The translations under genes were made by a program, and so were the position numbers. 64,000 nt of DNA, from contig JBMNJJ010000003.1 of NCBI GenBank assembly GCA_050951605.1, forward strand, positions 248,001-312,000, written 5' to 3'. Positions 54,145-62,898 of the stretch are shown here, in pieces. Origin of the DNA: DUTS01 sp050951605. Its GTDB lineage: Bacteria; Bacillota; Peptococcia; DRI-13; DTU073. How positions within the stretch are numbered: the first letter of the stretch is position 1; every line of letters starts with the position of its first letter. The notes beneath the pieces are model-generated. The model was not told the DNA's origin, ran no database searches, and worked only from the letters and a program-made list of their open reading frames with translations.

Positions 54145-55104
54145 TTACGCCGCTTTTTTAGTATTACTTATAATATCCAAATTCTTCTGATAAAAGGTCA
54201 TTGGTGCTATATAGCCAATGCTACCATGCCTGCGCCTATGATTATAGTAGTATAGATAGTCAGTGACAGCTTCATAAGCTTCAGCAAAGGTATTAAAATC
54301 ATAGCGACTGTAACATTCATCTTCTAATATACTGTGAAATGATTCGATATAAGCGTTCATATTAGGCGTATTAATGGGAATTCTTTCATGAATAATTCCT
54401 AGTTCATCCATTGCTTTGCTAAAAGCTTTTGCCCTAAATTGTGGTCCATTATCACTTCTGAGAACAAGCTTGTCGGTCTTTTTAATATTTCTTTTTTTGA
54501 TGGCATTTTTTACAACTCTAGCAGCATCTTTTGCCTCGGCATGAAGACCAATATGGCTATCAATAATAGTTTTGTCAAAAGCGTCAATAACTGATATTTG
54601 AAAGAAAAATCTTTTTCGACCGGGTATATATCCATATTTAAGGTCAATTTGCCAATGTTGATTAGAACCGGTGATAGTTTCTTTTTTGGCTAATTTTGTG
54701 GGTCTATAAGGTTTCCTTTTTCTTTGCGGTCGTAGTATATTTAATTCTTTACAGAGTCGATAGGTTTTTTTATGATTGATTTTAAGTCCATAATCTTCTT
54801 GTAAGCTCTTATTTAATTTCTTATATCCGTAAGGATAGCCATCGCCACCTATTAATTCAATTAGCCAAGTTTTTATGGTTTCATCATCAATTTGTTCATT
54901 ATTTTGATTTAAACTATACCCCGGTATTTTACGACCTTTTTGGACATTAGAAGTTGATTTGGGACCACTCTTTTTATGTATTTGAGCATAATAGGTGGAA
55001 CTGGATATACCGACAAAATTCAGGACGGTTTGGATAGGATAACCTTCCCGGATCCACCTGTTAGCAATAATTACTTTGTCGGCTACAGAGGGTTTTGAAG
55101 ATCC
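54145..55104 (-). CDS. IS3-family transposase OrfB, copy 2 (made by -1 frameshift)
   Basis: Open over the same span as in copy 1 and ends with the same residues (ISNTKKAA). The DDE residues are retained: WQIDLKYGY, RSDNGPQF, IESFHSILEDE. No independent start codon; the frame overlaps orfA in the -1 register at the same A AAC CCT. Confidence 0.86.
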   Translation of the reverse strand, partial: GSSKPSVADKVIIANRWIREGYPIQTVLNFVGISSSTYYAQIHKKSGPKSTSNVQKGRKIPGYSLNQNNEQIDDETIKTWLIELIGGDGYPYGYKKLNKSLQEDYGLKINHKKTYRLCKELNILRPQRKRKPYRPTKLAKKETITGSNQHWQIDLKYGYIPGRKRFFFQISVIDAFDKTIIDSHIGLHAEAKDAARVVKNAIKKRNIKKTDKLVLRSDNGPQFRAKAFSKAMDELGIIHERIPINTPNMNAYIESFHSILEDECYSRYDFNTFAEAYEAVTDYLYYYNHRRRHGSIGYIAPMTFYQKNLDIISNTKKAA

Positions 55105-55394
55105 CTAATTTCGCGTAAAATAGCTAATTCTAGTTCTTTATCCGCAAGAAGGCGTTTCAATTGATCATTTTGTAAACTCACTTTTTTCAATTGCTTTTCC
55201 ATAGCCTTAATGCGGGCAGCTTCACCTTGAGGTAAAGCTTTTACAGTACCCCTTTGCCGATAATTTTTAAGCCAACTATGAATAGTATTTGCCGACACTT
55301 CATTTCGGCGGGCCACTAACGCCACATTACCGGTTTCTTGACACTCTCGAACAATTTGTTCTTTAAATTCATCACTATATTTTCTTCGCGTCAT
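55083..55394 (-). CDS. IS3-family transposase OrfA, copy 2
   Basis: 103 residues, identical to copy 1 except QG for RD in the segment ALPQGEAARI. Helix-turn-helix and leucine-rich C-terminal helix intact. Confidence 0.93.
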   Translation of the reverse strand: MTRRKYSDEFKEQIVRECQETGNVALVARRNEVSANTIHSWLKNYRQRGTVKALPQGEAARIKAMEKQLKKVSLQNDQLKRLLADKELELAILREIRDLQNPL

Positions 55395-55466
55395 GATATC
55401 CCCCCTACATTTTTTATATTACCATGTCACAAAGATTTTCTCCAAATCTATTAGGGGGCTATATAG

Positions 55467-55526
55467 ATTGATCAAGCTCATGTAAGATTTAGGAAGTTTG
55501 AAGAATGGGTTAGTAGGGGGTGCTGA
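55467..55526 (+). pseudogene. 3' remnant of an unknown gene cut by IS3 copy 2
   Basis: Directly after the IS, the frame IDQAHVRFRKFEEWVSRGC ends at TGA 55524-55526. It looks like the end of a coding sequence whose 5' part was removed with the distal array. I do not recognise the family. The reading is short, so this is tentative. Confidence 0.35.
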
Positions 55527-55577
55527 AAAAATAATTATTAATGAGAAAACAAAATTTCATATGAGGAGGGTTAATTA

Positions 55578-56675
55578 GTGTCGGAAATCAATACAAATAT
55601 AAATCAAAATAATGATAGTTATCAAGAAGGATATCAAAAAATCAATAAAACAAATTTATTGAAAAATAAGAAAAGACATCTGTGTTGTGTTATCGGGTTA
55701 ATTATCGTTTTACTTGTAGGCATATTAGGTTATAAGTATTGGACAGGAACACCTTTATATTCTTTAAAGATGGTTGCTAAAGCAGTAGAAAAACATGATT
55801 TGATTAATTTTAAAAAATATGTAGATGTTGATTCTGTAGTATCACGGATGATTGATCAATCCATTGAATATGAAATGAGTAGTGAACCAGATGATGCTAT
55901 GAATGATTTTGCTATGGGGATTGTTCAACTAATAAAACCTAAAATGGTAGACATGGTTAAAGATGAAATATACTCTTATGTAGAAAAAGGCACTTTTGAG
56001 GAAAAAGAAACAAGTGATGATGAACTTTCTTTTTCATTAAGTGATATCTTTAAAAATACTTCCGATGTTCAGTCCATTCAATTTAAGGGTGTGGACTATG
56101 TTAAAAAAAGTGATAATGTGGCTTTAGTGGGACTTAAAATTTACAATTGCATATTTGAAAAAGAATTAATTGTAGAAGTTAAAATGCGTGATATGAAAAA
56201 GTATTGGCAAGTTGCCGAAATTAATAATTTTGCTGCTCTTATTAAAAAAATGGATGAATTAAAAGAAGAAAAGCTTGCTCAGTTAAATAAACCTATACTT
56301 GAAGAAATAAATAAAACTGTAGTTGTTAAGGATATTACACTTGATAAAATTAGTGATGATTTTTGGGGCTTTTCAAATTCAGTTATAATAAATGTGGCGA
56401 TAGAAGTTTTAGATAATAAAAAGATTACTGAAATAGGTGGTATTATCTTAAGTAAAAATAAAGATGAGCAAATTCTTCTTGATATGCCGGTAGATTTAAC
56501 GAAAGTCAATTTTACAGAAAAAGTTAATACAGTGCAATGGGAAAAGGAAATAAATCCGTTTATATCAGAAGATGAAGAGTTCTTTGCAACTGAAGATTTA
56601 ACAACAACCTTTGAATGGAAATATATTAAATTTGCGGATGGTACTGAATTAGAAGTATTAGATGAATTACCATAA
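55578..56675 (+). CDS. DUF2939-like single-pass membrane protein
   Basis: 365 residues. An N-terminal hydrophilic tail of about 35 residues (Asn/Gln/Lys rich) precedes one membrane segment (CCVIGLIIVLLVGILGYKYW). A large domain follows starting TPLYSLKMVAKAVEKHDLIN, the DUF2939 pattern of helices around FKKYVDVDSVVSRMID. The last 130 residues form a beta-rich part ending FEWKYIKFADGTELEVLDEL. No enzyme motif is visible. The start is GTG 55578 after GAGGAGGG. AT-rich like the island genes. It stands alone beside the array end, and a defence role would be pure speculation. Confidence 0.65.
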   Translation: MSEINTNINQNNDSYQEGYQKINKTNLLKNKKRHLCCVIGLIIVLLVGILGYKYWTGTPLYSLKMVAKAVEKHDLINFKKYVDVDSVVSRMIDQSIEYEMSSEPDDAMNDFAMGIVQLIKPKMVDMVKDEIYSYVEKGTFEEKETSDDELSFSLSDIFKNTSDVQSIQFKGVDYVKKSDNVALVGLKIYNCIFEKELIVEVKMRDMKKYWQVAEINNFAALIKKMDELKEEKLAQLNKPILEEINKTVVVKDITLDKISDDFWGFSNSVIINVAIEVLDNKKITEIGGIILSKNKDEQILLDMPVDLTKVNFTEKVNTVQWEKEINPFISEDEEFFATEDLTTTFEWKYIKFADGTELEVLDELP

Positions 56676-56739
56676 AAGTCATAATGAGTGTTTTAAAATT
56701 TATGAGAAAAGAACCTAATGATTTTAATGGAACAATATT

Positions 56740-58056
56740 TCATGAGGTTTCGGTTTGGTTTAATAATTTACTACAATCGAGAAAGCCGTTTCCTTGGATA
56801 TTGGCATCGGCGGTAAGCGTTTTTTGGCAGCTCTGTATGAGCTGCTTTTTTACTTCTGGGGGGGAAAGGAAGGGTTTCGCTTCTAAGAGTTGAGCGATTA
56901 TTCCGGCACAGATGGGAACAGCCATGGAGGTACCGGAAAGGCTTAGGTACCAGTCGTCAACAACTTCGTTTTTTGCTAGTTTATCGAGGAAGGAGCCTTT
57001 AGCACGTGCGGAGATAATATTATGACCGGGAAGAAGAAAGTCGGGCTTAGTGAGCCCGTCAATGGTTGGTCCTCTACTGGAAAAATCAGCAACGGTATCA
57101 TCACTAGGATCGATGGTGTTGTGGTCATCAAAAGCTCCTACGGTAATAAAGTCAGGGTGTATGCCGGGTGAGTTAATGGTTTTAGTCTCCGGACCCTCAT
57201 TCCCCGCGGCAGTACAGACCACAATCCCTTCTTGCCAAACTTTTTCTAAAGCTTGGCATAAGGGATCTTCACGATAGGAAACTGTTGCTTTATAACCTAA
57301 GGAAAGAGATATTATCTTGATGTTATACTTTTTTTTATGAGCGAGAATCCATTCGAGTGCTTCAATCGCGGTTGAGGACTTACCTAGTCCCATTTTATTT
57401 AATATTTTAAGGCTTACTATTTCAGCTTCATAAGCAGGCCCTTTGTATTTGCCGGAAGAGACGTAGCCATTTCCTATGGCAGAACCGGCACAATGGGTAC
57501 CATGACCATTATCATCATAAGGAGTAGAGTTTTGTTTATTAATAAAATCTTTAAAAGCAAGGACGCGGTTTTGGGGTAGAAGTAGGTCGGGGTGAGGAGA
57601 TATTCCGGTGTCCATCATGGCAATGGTCACACCTTTTCCGCTATAGTTTTTTGCCCAAAGGGAAGCTGTTTTAATAGTAGGTACCGCCGTATGAAGTAGT
57701 GTTCTTATTTCACGGTCGAGGTAAATTTTAGTTATGAAGGAATGGGTAGTTATCTTTTTAATAGCTCGGAGGGAAAGGGAAGAGGATAAACTATTAATGA
57801 TTGTGAGGTTATTAATATTTTTATTATATTTAGAAAGTGATGTACGTAATTCTTTAATTGCTTTATAATTACGTGTAGGGGTTAATTGAATAATTACAGG
57901 GAAACGGCGAAATCTGTGTTGAAAAAAACGATAGATTCTTTGTAAGAAGCAAGGGGCTTTAGCCACTTTTCTATAGCAAGTAAGGAGGTGGCTTTTGAGT
58001 TCAGGGTCTAGCTTAGAAGAAGAGGCTCGCAGCCAGTGTAATTCACGAATATCCAT
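56740..58056 (-). CDS. Subtilisin-family serine protease (S8), without signal peptide
   Basis: 438 residues. A propeptide-like N-terminal region (about 50-125) precedes the catalytic domain. Triad: Asp in IAMMDTGISPHPDL near residue 151, His in NGHGTHCAGSAIG near 182, Ser in LSGTSMAVPICAGII near 388; the oxyanion Asn is in AAGNEGPET. No signal peptide is visible, resembling intracellular or spore-associated S8 proteases of Clostridia such as the Csp and YabG-linked groups; the exact role is not defined. The gene is minus strand, with a promoter and an early terminator hairpin upstream. Confidence 0.9.
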   Translation of the reverse strand: MDIRELHWLRASSSKLDPELKSHLLTCYRKVAKAPCFLQRIYRFFQHRFRRFPVIIQLTPTRNYKAIKELRTSLSKYNKNINNLTIINSLSSSLSLRAIKKITTHSFITKIYLDREIRTLLHTAVPTIKTASLWAKNYSGKGVTIAMMDTGISPHPDLLLPQNRVLAFKDFINKQNSTPYDDNGHGTHCAGSAIGNGYVSSGKYKGPAYEAEIVSLKILNKMGLGKSSTAIEALEWILAHKKKYNIKIISLSLGYKATVSYREDPLCQALEKVWQEGIVVCTAAGNEGPETKTINSPGIHPDFITVGAFDDHNTIDPSDDTVADFSSRGPTIDGLTKPDFLLPGHNIISARAKGSFLDKLAKNEVVDDWYLSLSGTSMAVPICAGIIAQLLEAKPFLSPPEVKKQLIQSCQKTLTADANIQGNGFLDCSKLLNQTETS

Positions 58057-58138
58057 AGCTATACTCCTTTTAAAATTTAATACATCATACGAAAAAAGAA
58101 AGGAAAGAGTTCGTGAAATATTGTCATCAGAATAAAAA

Positions 58139-58172
58139 AAGAGTCGCCCAATTTGCTGGGCGACTCTTTTTT
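58139..58172. terminator. Strong bidirectional terminator in the leader of the S8 protease gene
   Basis: AAGAGTCGCCCA (58139-58150) and TGGGCGACTCTT (58157-58168) form a perfect twelve-pair stem with T or A runs on both strands. It lies between two divergent genes, downstream of the S8 promoter on the minus strand, so it would stop S8 transcripts about 50 bases after they start unless read through. Confidence 0.85.
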
Positions 58173-58213
58173 ATGGAAAGAGGGAGTATAGTTGAAAGAT
58201 GAACTTACAACTT

Positions 58214-58243
58214 ATTATAACATGGGCAAGTTGTCGAAAGCAA
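58214..58243 (-). promoter_or_regulatory. Candidate sigma-A promoter for the S8 protease transcript
   Basis: On the minus strand TTGCTT (58243-58238) and TATAAT (58219-58214) are spaced by 18 bases. The -10 is consensus and the -35 is moderate. The transcript would meet the terminator hairpin at 58172-58139 before the protease gene. Confidence 0.45.
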
Positions 58244-58362
58244 GAAAAATTTTCCGCAACTGCAAATTTAATTTAAATTCATAACTATAATTCTTTTTTA
58301 TGGGACAACAAGAGCTAGTAATGCATAGACTAGAGTGAGATTAGTATAAGGAGGGAACAAAT

Positions 58363-58914
58363 TTGAAAAATTTTACGTTTAAAGTTTTTCCTGTCCCATC
58401 TGGGTTAGAAAATAAACAAGAAGAGCAAGGTGCTATGAATTCTATAGAGCAACCGGGTGTACCCAAGGCGGATGCCTTAGAACCGGAAACGGCGAAGAAG
58501 CCTTGTCCGTCACCTTCTCCTTTACCTCCTAAGATGCCTTGCCCACCTATGACTCCTATACCAGTACCGCCTCAAATGCCCTGTCCTCCTATGGGACCAA
58601 TGCCCATGCCTCCACAAATGCCCTGTCCGCCGGAAGGATACGGAATGTCTCCTTGCCCGATGCCTCCTATGGCTCCCGGTTGTCCGCAATATCCCATGTA
58701 TTCTGCCCCGCCTTTTACTTGTCCTTATTTTCGGCTAGCGCATTCTTATGTACCCTGGCAGTATTATAATATAGTTTTTAGTCCGGAAGAGGCTCTGCAT
58801 AAAGGTACTCTTTTCCCCGAATTATGTATGCCGCAAGGAAAATATGGACCTTGTGAAGGACCGCGGCCTTGTAAAGTATATTTTGGGGGAGGTGCTCCGT
58901 ATGGATGTGAATAA
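58363..58914 (+). CDS. cotJA: CotJA-like spore coat protein with proline-rich repeats
   Basis: 183 residues. Residues about 45-115 are built of repeats around PPQMPCPPMGPMPMP, rich in Pro, Met and Cys. The C-terminal part has the CotJA signature RLAHSYVPWQYYNIVFSPEE, then ALHKGTLFPELCMP. Typical CotJA proteins are about 80 residues, so this one carries a long N-terminal extension. The start is TTG 58363 with AAGGAGGG seven bases upstream. It overlaps cotJB by 14 bases. In Bacillus the cotJ operon is expressed in the mother cell under sigma-E. Confidence 0.86.
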   Translation: MKNFTFKVFPVPSGLENKQEEQGAMNSIEQPGVPKADALEPETAKKPCPSPSPLPPKMPCPPMTPIPVPPQMPCPPMGPMPMPPQMPCPPEGYGMSPCPMPPMAPGCPQYPMYSAPPFTCPYFRLAHSYVPWQYYNIVFSPEEALHKGTLFPELCMPQGKYGPCEGPRPCKVYFGGGAPYGCE

Positions 58915-59161
58915 TCCTTGTATTTCTTTACTTAAGAAAATACAACAAGTAGAATTTGTAACCTTGGAACTTAATTTGTACTTAGATACTCATCCCGATG
59001 ATCAAAAGGCTTTAGAACGGTATAATTGTGCACATAAGGAGCTTTGTCAATTAAAGAGGCAATATGAACAGCAATACGGTCCTCTTTTAAATTATGGTTT
59101 TGGAATGAATAAAGGTAATACCTGGTGTTGGGCGGAACAGCCTTGGCCCTGGGAAATGTAG
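58901..59161 (+). CDS. cotJB: Spore coat protein CotJB
   Basis: 86 residues. Family pattern: LLKKIQQVEFVTLELNLYLD, THPDDQKALERYN, and the C-terminal YGPLLNYGFG followed by WCWAEQPWPWE. The ATG at 58901 follows GGGGGAGGTG; an upstream ATG at 58844 would lie deep inside cotJA. Coat component of the CotJ operon. Confidence 0.93.
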   Translation: MDVNNPCISLLKKIQQVEFVTLELNLYLDTHPDDQKALERYNCAHKELCQLKRQYEQQYGPLLNYGFGMNKGNTWCWAEQPWPWEM

Positions 59162-59176
59162 AAAGGGGGAAGAGAG

Positions 59177-59749
59177 ATGTGGATCTATGAGAAGAAATTA
59201 CAGTATCCTGTGAATGTTTCCGGTAAAAATGTACAGTTGGCGAAATGGATTATTACTCAGTACGGGGGTCCGGATGGAGAATTGGCTGCTTCGCTGCGTT
59301 ATTTGAATCAGCGTTATGCGATGCCTACAGAAAGAGCTAAAGCCGTTTTAAACGATATCGGGACGGAAGAACTGGCACACCTGGAAATAGTTGGGACTTT
59401 GGTTTATAAGTTAACAAAGGATGCTTCCGTAGCCGAGTTGAAGGCTGCCGGTTTAGGAGGACATTATGCTGACCATGACCGTGCTCTTTTTTATGTGGAT
59501 GCTGTAGGCAATCCTTGGACAGCAGCGTATATTCAAGCTAAGGGAGATCCGATTGCTGACCTTACGGAAAATATGGCGGCAGAGCAAAAAGCTCGTGCTA
59601 CTTATAATTGGCTGATTAATTTGTCTGATGACCCACAAGTGACAGATGTATTGCGTTTCTTACGTGAACGGGAAGTAGTACATTTTCAACGTTTCGGGGA
59701 GACACTTAATTATATGCAGGAATATTTAAGCGAAAAGAAATGTTATTAA
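59177..59749 (+). CDS. cotJC: Spore coat manganese catalase-like protein CotJC
   Basis: 190 residues. Ferritin-like manganese catalase fold: LAASLRYLNQRYAMPTERAK with Glu and, near residue 66, GTEELAHLEIVGTL (EXXH metal ligands); later ENMAAEQKARATYNWL and REREVVHFQRFGE, the second EXXH-type site. CotJC is a coat protein with catalase activity in several Clostridia. It starts 15 bases after cotJB with AAAGGGGGAAGAGAG upstream. Confidence 0.95.
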   Translation: MWIYEKKLQYPVNVSGKNVQLAKWIITQYGGPDGELAASLRYLNQRYAMPTERAKAVLNDIGTEELAHLEIVGTLVYKLTKDASVAELKAAGLGGHYADHDRALFYVDAVGNPWTAAYIQAKGDPIADLTENMAAEQKARATYNWLINLSDDPQVTDVLRFLREREVVHFQRFGETLNYMQEYLSEKKCY

Positions 59750-59751
59750 AA

Positions 59752-59773
59752 GAAGGGGGCAAAAAGCCCCTTC
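59752..59773. terminator. Hairpin between cotJC and the convergent ECF gene
   Basis: GAAGGGG (59752-59758) and CCCCTTC (59767-59773) pair with a short A-rich loop. No long T run follows, so its terminator strength is uncertain, but it lies exactly between convergent genes. Confidence 0.6.
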
Positions 59774-59794
59774 CTTAATAGCAGTGCACCTATT

Positions 59795-60316
59795 TTATTT
59801 TCCGGAAAAATTAAACTTTTCCAAAGCAATCATTAAAGGTAGGGCAAGAATCCCACCGCCTACAGCTTGAGTAATATTTAAGGGTACACCTCCCAATAAA
59901 GCGGTAGGGAAGCCATAGAGGAATGTTTCATAAGCTAGGTATCCACTTACCATCACACTTCCCCCGAGGATAATTCCTATAATAAAACTTATAGTTTTTT
60001 TGATGAGAGAATTTGTTTTTGGGGCAAGCGCTTTATAGCAATAGCCTACGATTAAAGCATCAAAACTTTTGATGACAAAGGTAGCCGGGGCATAAATACC
60101 GTAACCGGAAAAAACATCAGCGAGTGTAGAACCTATCCCGGCGGCAAGCGCTCCCACTAATGGTCCTAGCAGAATTCCGCTAAGATAGACTAAACTGTCT
60201 CCCAGGTGTAGATAACCTTTGGTAGGGGTGGGTATTTGAATAATCATGGTTCCGACCATAATTAATGCTGTCATTAAGCCGGAAACAGCTAATTGTTTTG
60301 TATTAAATTTTTTCAT
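59795..60316 (-). CDS. ECF transporter S component (substrate-binding membrane subunit)
   Basis: 173 residues with about six membrane segments. N terminus TKQLAVSGLMTALIMVGTMI, then PTPTKGYLHLGDSLVYLSGI, the helix 1-2 signature of ECF S components for vitamins, followed by GIGSTLADVFSGYGIYAPAT and KSFDALIVGYCYK. The substrate cannot be read; relatives include thiamine-precursor and pyridoxine transporters. The shared EcfA/EcfT energy module is not in this window. The ATG at 60316 follows AGGAGAAG; a GTG at 60325 is too close to it. Confidence 0.86.
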   Translation of the reverse strand: MKKFNTKQLAVSGLMTALIMVGTMIIQIPTPTKGYLHLGDSLVYLSGILLGPLVGALAAGIGSTLADVFSGYGIYAPATFVIKSFDALIVGYCYKALAPKTNSLIKKTISFIIGIILGGSVMVSGYLAYETFLYGFPTALLGGVPLNITQAVGGGILALPLMIALEKFNFSGK

Positions 60317-60510
60317 TTTAAGCACTTCTCCTGTTCGCGATTTAAGTTGGCTTTACTGCAAAGATATAATTAAATTATAACAAAAGGTGGTACAAAAACA
60401 TAGTAAAGATGGTAAAATGGTCTTTTCTTGATTAAAAATTCTTTCAATTGTGGTACAATAGAAGAAAGTGCGATTAAGAATAATTGGGGGCGGAAAGGAG
60501 AGAGCAATTA

Positions 60511-62784
60511 ATGAAAATAGAGAAATTACGCAACATTTTATTGTTTTTAGTTTTTATTTTTAGCTTTAATTTATTTTTTCCTATGAGTGTGTTAGCAGGC
60601 ACATCAGGAAATTCAAGTATATTTCCTGATGTGCAAAATCATTGGGCACAAAAGTCGATTAATATTTGGGTGGAAAGAGGTTATATTGGTGGGTATCCGA
60701 ATGGAAAATTTATGCCGAATAATCCAATAACGCGTGCTGAGTTTTGTGCACTTATCAACAGAGTGTTCGGTTATAACAGAATTAGCTTTTTGAATTTTTC
60801 AGATGTTCCGGCGGGGAAGTGGTATAGTAAGGAAATCGGGAAAGCAGTTGCCGCAGGCTATCTTAGTAATTATGCCGGTGGGGAGATTAGACCTAATGAT
60901 GAGATTACCAGGCAAGAAGTTGCCGTAATTTTAACCAAGATTCTTTCTTTGAAAAATGTGCAGGTAGATCGTCTTTATAGGTTTAAAGATTTAGGAGATC
61001 TTTCTTTTAAGGACTCTTTAGCAATTAATACAGTGGTAAATAACAATTATATGAAAGGGTATCCTAATAGAATGTTGCAACCGGCTAGGGGGATGACACG
61101 AGCCGAGGCTTTGACAATTTTGGATCGCGTAGTGGGAAGTTTGTATGATCGCCCCGGTACATATGGTTTACCTTATGATACGATTGTTTTAAACGGCAAT
61201 GTGACTATTAATACCAGTAATGTAACTTTAAGAAATGTTATTATTACGGGGAATCTTTATTTAACTGAAGGTATCGGTGATGGATATGTTACTTTGGTTG
61301 ACGTTAAGGTAAAAGGTGTTACTAAGGCTAGTGGTGGAACACTTATGAATAATTGTGACCTTAGTTCTTTAGTGGCCGATACCACGAATAGTAGCAAAAT
61401 ACGTCTTTTGGCTCAAGGCACTACCAGGATAGGTTCTACAGACGTTCGAGCAGAAGCGAAATTGGAAGAAGCTAATTTGGTGGGTACCGGTTTTAATGAT
61501 GTTGTGTTTAATGTTTCTCAAGGGGCAAAACTTGAATTAAAGGGGGCTTTTAAGAAAGTAGATGTGGAAGCTCCTAAGGTTAAATTAGATTTTCTTCAAG
61601 GTACTATTGATAATCTTACTCTTTCTTTGGCTGCTCAAGATGCTAAGGTTAATCTTGCTTCCAATGCCTATATAAAAAACCTTAAAGTAATTAATAAAGC
61701 TGCTATTACGGGGTTGGGGACGATTGGCACTACTGATGTTTATGCAAATGGTGTAACTTTTGAATCTGTCCCCCGAACGATTAAATTAGCTTCTGGGGTA
61801 TCGACTACTGTAAGGGGTAAAACTGTAACGGGAACACAGTCTTCCAGTAGTTCCAGCAGTTGGTATAACTATGGGAATAAAAAAATCGTACCACTTTTTG
61901 TAGATGATTATCCTAGGACTACTAATGTTCAAACGACAGGTTTTGATATACTTTTAAAAGCTGATGAACATTGTAGAGCGTATTATGTAGTTTTAAATAG
62001 TGGAGAGAAAGTTCCTTCGGCGGAACAAGTAATGGCGGGGGAAGATGCTACGGATAGACTTGTAACAAGCAACCGTCGAGGCTGTTTAAATCTTAGAGCA
62101 TATAGCGAAAAGAGAGTTTCAATAAAAAATTTAGGGGAAGATGTACGATATAATGTTTTTGTTGTGTTGGAAAGCATAGGAGTAAGTGTTGAGCCTGCAG
62201 TAACGAAGTTAACAGTTAGGACAGCGGAGGCTAAATATGGACATATAACCGGCAAAGTAACGGGACCGGGACGAGAAGCACTTAGTGGAGTAACGGTAAA
62301 GATAAAATCCGGTTCGGCAGTGCTGATGAATGTAACGACAAAATCAGATGGAACATATAGCATTCGCGATTTAAGACCGGGTACTTATACCTTAGAATTT
62401 TCTAAAAAGGGGTATGAGCAAGCGCAAATTACCAATGTAGTAGTGACTGCGAATAAAACAACGTCGTTTGTAAATAAGACTTTGAAGTTAGAAGTTCTAA
62501 CCTTAGACACGGCCGATCCTCCAGCGGCAACGGAAAAGGAGGAGTATCCCGGTTATACTTTTACAGCAAGAAACGGCATTTTGCCATATAGTTTTGTTAT
62601 AACAGCGGGGGCTTTGCCCGAAGGCATGACTTTAGCGGCAGATGGCAAATTGAGTGGCACTCCCACGAAAAGCGGTAAGTTCACTTTTACGGTAGCAGTA
62701 ATTGATAGTGCTAAGTCAGCGGCAACAGATAAACAGAAATTTACTTTGGTGGTAGAAGCGGAACAACCTGTGACAGTTGAATAA
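60511..62784 (+). CDS. Cell-surface protein with three SLH domains, CarboxypepD_reg-like and Ig-like domains
   Basis: 757 residues. Signal peptide (IEKLRNILLFLVFIFSFNLF to VLAG). Three SLH domains (about 35-215): FPDVQNHWAQKSINIWVERG with TRAEFCALINRVFG, FSDVPAGKWYSKEIGKAVAA, and a third ending TRAEALTILDRV. They anchor the protein to secondary wall polysaccharide. Residues 220-440 look like a beta-helix (repeated V-T-I-N-T pattern). A Ser-rich linker follows. Then come a carboxypeptidase-regulatory-like repeat (GHITGKVTGPGREALSGVTV) and a C-terminal He_PIG-type Ig domain (GYTFTARNGILPYSFVITAG to LVVEA). ATG 60511 follows AAAGGAGA. Function unknown beyond surface display. Confidence 0.88.
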   Translation: MKIEKLRNILLFLVFIFSFNLFFPMSVLAGTSGNSSIFPDVQNHWAQKSINIWVERGYIGGYPNGKFMPNNPITRAEFCALINRVFGYNRISFLNFSDVPAGKWYSKEIGKAVAAGYLSNYAGGEIRPNDEITRQEVAVILTKILSLKNVQVDRLYRFKDLGDLSFKDSLAINTVVNNNYMKGYPNRMLQPARGMTRAEALTILDRVVGSLYDRPGTYGLPYDTIVLNGNVTINTSNVTLRNVIITGNLYLTEGIGDGYVTLVDVKVKGVTKASGGTLMNNCDLSSLVADTTNSSKIRLLAQGTTRIGSTDVRAEAKLEEANLVGTGFNDVVFNVSQGAKLELKGAFKKVDVEAPKVKLDFLQGTIDNLTLSLAAQDAKVNLASNAYIKNLKVINKAAITGLGTIGTTDVYANGVTFESVPRTIKLASGVSTTVRGKTVTGTQSSSSSSSWYNYGNKKIVPLFVDDYPRTTNVQTTGFDILLKADEHCRAYYVVLNSGEKVPSAEQVMAGEDATDRLVTSNRRGCLNLRAYSEKRVSIKNLGEDVRYNVFVVLESIGVSVEPAVTKLTVRTAEAKYGHITGKVTGPGREALSGVTVKIKSGSAVLMNVTTKSDGTYSIRDLRPGTYTLEFSKKGYEQAQITNVVVTANKTTSFVNKTLKLEVLTLDTADPPAATEKEEYPGYTFTARNGILPYSFVITAGALPEGMTLAADGKLSGTPTKSGKFTFTVAVIDSAKSAATDKQKFTLVVEAEQPVTVE

Positions 62785-62795
62785 TAAGTTGAAAA

Positions 62796-62843
62796 AAGAA
62801 ACCAGTCTCCTAAAAACTTGAGTTTAGAGGCTGGTTTCTTTAT
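62796..62843 (+). terminator. Terminator after the SLH protein gene
   Basis: AAGAAACCAGTCTC (62796-62809) and GAGGCTGGTTTCTT (62827-62840) form a long stem with one mismatch or wobble, followed by T residues. Confidence 0.88.
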
Positions 62844-62898
62844 AATAATGGCATATAATAAGAAAAGTATTCCTAAAAAATATAAGGAGTTATAATAT

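Larger units (their letters stand above)
53996..55463 (-). mobile_element. IS3-family insertion sequence, copy 2 (truncates the array)
   Basis: 1468 bp, same as copy 1 with a few base substitutions and no length change. The left flank is a cut CRISPR repeat; the right flank is not CRISPR sequence and shares no target duplication with the left. This suggests deletion or recombination next to the element after insertion. Confidence 0.93.

Noticed and set aside
55578..56675. The DUF2939-like gene as a new anti-phage factor beside the array
   Set aside because: Only proximity suggests it. The IS3 copy 2 junction shows a deletion brought it next to the array, so the neighbourhood carries no functional information.
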